64,000 bases of DNA from Labrys sedimenti (lineage in GTDB: Bacteria; Pseudomonadota; Alphaproteobacteria; Rhizobiales; Labraceae): NCBI RefSeq assembly GCF_034424805.1, contig NZ_JAXOUF010000008.1:1-64000 (forward strand). The letters are read 5' to 3'. The notes beneath the pieces were generated by a model. It did not search any database. It saw nothing but the letters and a program-made list of their open reading frames with translations, and had not been told where the DNA came from. Shown here one piece after another: positions 62,170 to 64,000 of this stretch. The position numbers and the translations under genes were made by a program. Every line of letters starts with the position of its first letter. Within the stretch, counting starts at the first letter, position 1.

Positions 62170-63797
62170 CGCGCATTGCGGGCGGCCGCATCGTCGATCC
62201 GGTTTCCGGCCGTGACGGCAAGGCAGATCTGTGGATCCAGGACGAGCGCATCGTCGAAAAGCCGGTGCAGGCCGTCGCCGATACCGTGATCGACGCGCGC
62301 GGCTGCGTGGTGATGGCCGGCGGCGTCGACGTCCATTCCCATATTGCCGGCGGCAACGTGACCCTAGCGCGCCTGCTGCTGCCCGAACTTCATGTCAGCG
62401 AAACTGCCGGCGACCCGGCCCTGCCCTTCTCGACCGCGCGCTGGTCGGCCTTCGAGACCGGCCGCCTCTATGCGCGCATGGGCTATACGACGGTGATCGA
62501 GCCGGCACTGGCGCCCAGCGCCGCCTTGGCGACCCACCTCGAACTCGACGACATTCCCCTGATCGACCGGGGCGCGCTCAGCGTGCTCGGCAATGACGAC
62601 CAGCTGCTCTCCCTGCTCAGGCGCAAGGAAGGCGCTCAGGCGGTGCGCGACCTGACGGCCTTGACCCTCGCGACCTCGCGCGGGCTCGGCGTGAAGGTGA
62701 TCAATGCCGGCGGAGCGGCGGCATTCAAGCAGAACGTACGCGCCTTCGGGCTCGACGACGAGGTGCCGAGCTATGGCCTGACCTCGCGCCAGATCCTCAC
62801 GGCCCTGCTCGACGCGACCACGGCGATCGGCGTGCCGCATCCCCTCCATGTCCATTGCAGCAATCTCGGACTGCCCGGCGCCGTCGACACGCTGATCGCT
62901 ACCATCAAGGCAGCGGAGGGGCGCCCCGTCCATTTCGCCCATGCCCAGTTCTACAGTTATGGCCGGCACGAGAGTGGCGGGATCGTCTCGGCTGCGGCGG
63001 AGGTCTGCGCGGCCCTGGCCGCGAATCCCAACGCAACCCTCGATGTCGGCCAGGTGGTGTTCGGCCAGACCTGCACGATCTCCCTCGACATCCTCCGGCA
63101 ATTCTCCAGCCGCAAGGCCGGCCGGCCACGCAAATGGATCCTGGTCGACGGCGATGCCGAGGGCGTCGGCATCGTGCCCTACCGCTATCGCCGCAACTCC
63201 GGCATCAACGCGCTGCAATTTGCCATCGGCCTCGAACTCTTCCTGCTCTCGCCGGACCCCTGGCGGGTGCTGCTCACCACCGACCATCCCAATGGCGGCC
63301 CGTTCACCGCCTATCCCCGCCTGATCCATCTGCTCATGGACAAGGCGGAACGGGATCGCACTCTGGCGAGCCTGCCGGACATCGTGCGCGAGCGCAGCGG
63401 CCTTGCCGCGATCGAGCGCGAATACACCCTGGCGGAAGTCGCGATCATGACCCGCGCCGCGCCGGCACGACTGCTCGGACTGGCCGACCGCGGCCATCTC
63501 AAGCCGGGCGCCCGCGCTGATGTGGCCATCTACCGCGAGGATGCCGACCGCACCGCGATGTTCGCCTCGGCCGATCTGGTCCTGAAGGACGGCGTGGCGG
63601 TGGTGCGCAAGGGCGAGCCGCTGGGATGGCGCGCCGGCCGCACCCTGACGCTGGCGCCGGAGTTCGATCCGGCCATGAGGCGCCATGCCGACCGCTATCT
63701 CGAAGACCGCTTCGGGGCCGGCCTGGAAAGTTTCAGCGTGCCGCTCGAGGCCTTTGGCGAAAGAAATGTTTTCGAGGTCGAGCCATGTCGAACCTAA
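62163..63797 (+). CDS. fhcA: Formyltransferase/hydrolase complex subunit A (formylmethanofuran hydrolase)
   Basis: The protein has 544 residues of the amidohydrolase superfamily. GVDVHSHIAGG supplies the first metal histidines, PHPLHVHCSNLG and PVHFAHAQFYSYG follow, and LLTTDHPNGGPF supplies the catalytic aspartate. FhcA hydrolyses formylmethanofuran to formate and methanofuran. The ATG at 62163 lies within the end of fhcB; upstream codons in this frame are not coding. The end overlaps fhcD by 13 bases. Confidence 0.95.
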   Translation: MLTRIAGGRIVDPVSGRDGKADLWIQDERIVEKPVQAVADTVIDARGCVVMAGGVDVHSHIAGGNVTLARLLLPELHVSETAGDPALPFSTARWSAFETGRLYARMGYTTVIEPALAPSAALATHLELDDIPLIDRGALSVLGNDDQLLSLLRRKEGAQAVRDLTALTLATSRGLGVKVINAGGAAAFKQNVRAFGLDDEVPSYGLTSRQILTALLDATTAIGVPHPLHVHCSNLGLPGAVDTLIATIKAAEGRPVHFAHAQFYSYGRHESGGIVSAAAEVCAALAANPNATLDVGQVVFGQTCTISLDILRQFSSRKAGRPRKWILVDGDAEGVGIVPYRYRRNSGINALQFAIGLELFLLSPDPWRVLLTTDHPNGGPFTAYPRLIHLLMDKAERDRTLASLPDIVRERSGLAAIEREYTLAEVAIMTRAAPARLLGLADRGHLKPGARADVAIYREDADRTAMFASADLVLKDGVAVVRKGEPLGWRAGRTLTLAPEFDPAMRRHADRYLEDRFGAGLESFSVPLEAFGERNVFEVEPCRT

Positions 63798-64000
63798 CCA
63801 GCTCCGACCTGACGCTCAATGGCATCGCCATCGATGACACCTTCGCCGAAGCCTTCGGCATGGCCGCCACAGCGATCGTGCTGACGGCAGACACGCCCCG
63901 CTGGGCCGAGATCGCAGCGGCGAGCCTGACGGGCTTTGCGACGTCGGTGATCGGCTGCGGCGTCGAAGCCGGTATCGACCGGTCCCTCTCGCCGGAGGAA
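63785..64000 (+). CDS. fhcD: Formylmethanofuran:H4MPT formyltransferase, 5' part only
   Basis: The first 72 codons are in the window; the gene continues beyond the right edge. IDDTFAEAFGMAATAIVLTA and GFATSVIGCGVEAGIDRSLSPEE match the N-terminus of formylmethanofuran:H4MPT formyltransferase (Ftr). The enzyme transfers the formyl group from formyl-H4MPT to methanofuran. The order fhcB-A-D agrees with methylotroph fhc operons, so fhcC is expected next. Confidence 0.93.
   Translation, partial: MSNLTSSDLTLNGIAIDDTFAEAFGMAATAIVLTADTPRWAEIAAASLTGFATSVIGCGVEAGIDRSLSPEE

Overview
The window is GC-rich, densely coded DNA from an alphaproteobacterium, most likely a facultatively methylotrophic member of the Hyphomicrobiales. 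A relative of Labrys or Methylobacterium fits, but this is judged from gene content only. The main evidence is a near-complete tetrahydromethanopterin/methanofuran (H4MPT/MFR) formaldehyde-oxidation island at 48.4-64.0 kb and a PQQ-associated ABC transporter cluster at 42-47.6 kb. At the left edge, a strong promoter and a conserved leader on the minus strand suggest that a ribosomal RNA operon lies just outside the window.

Layout. (1) 0.3-8.0 kb: a flavin/4Fe-4S amine dehydrogenase of the trimethylamine/histamine dehydrogenase family, small exported proteins, a LysR regulator, an MHS-type importer and an agmatinase-family ureohydrolase. (2) 8.3-16.8 kb: an iron-hydroxamate uptake locus. On the minus strand are a TonB-dependent receptor, exbB, exbD, tonB and fhuC; divergently, on the plus strand, are fhuD and a double-length fhuB. 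A multidrug-type ABC exporter follows. (3) 19.0-26.0 kb: a sugar-type catabolic locus with an RpiR regulator, a TrpF-like protein that lacks the usual catalytic Cys, a CUT1 ABC transporter without its own ATPase, a Cys/Met-metabolism PLP enzyme and a PfkB kinase. A K+ channel with a C-terminal zinc ribbon comes next. (4) 27.1-40.2 kb: a peptide-type ABC locus with two paralogous binding proteins, a D-aminopeptidase-like serine hydrolase, a COG3964-type amidohydrolase, a RidA protein, a SelA-like PLP enzyme and an IclR regulator. (5) 40.3-42.3 kb: a dienelactone-hydrolase-family protein and small unknowns. (6) 42.0-48.3 kb: the PQQ-dependent alcohol-oxidation-associated ABC cluster, with no alcohol dehydrogenase in view. 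(7) 48.4-64.0 kb: C1 cofactor synthesis and C1 oxidation. It holds mfnB-like, mfnE-like, dmrB-like, DHPS-like, DUF447-type, hydantoinase-like and HisA-like genes, fae, a CitG-like gene, two ATP-grasp ligases, mch, mtdB, the beta-RFAP synthase gene and the start of fhcBAD.

How they fit together: formaldehyde made in the periplasm would be condensed with H4MPT by Fae, oxidised by MtdB, hydrolysed by Mch and passed to the Fhc complex as formate. The intervening genes make H4MPT and methanofuran. The loci at 19-26 kb and 27-40 kb are coherent catabolic islands whose substrates are not evident from sequence; they are the best candidates for undescribed pathways.
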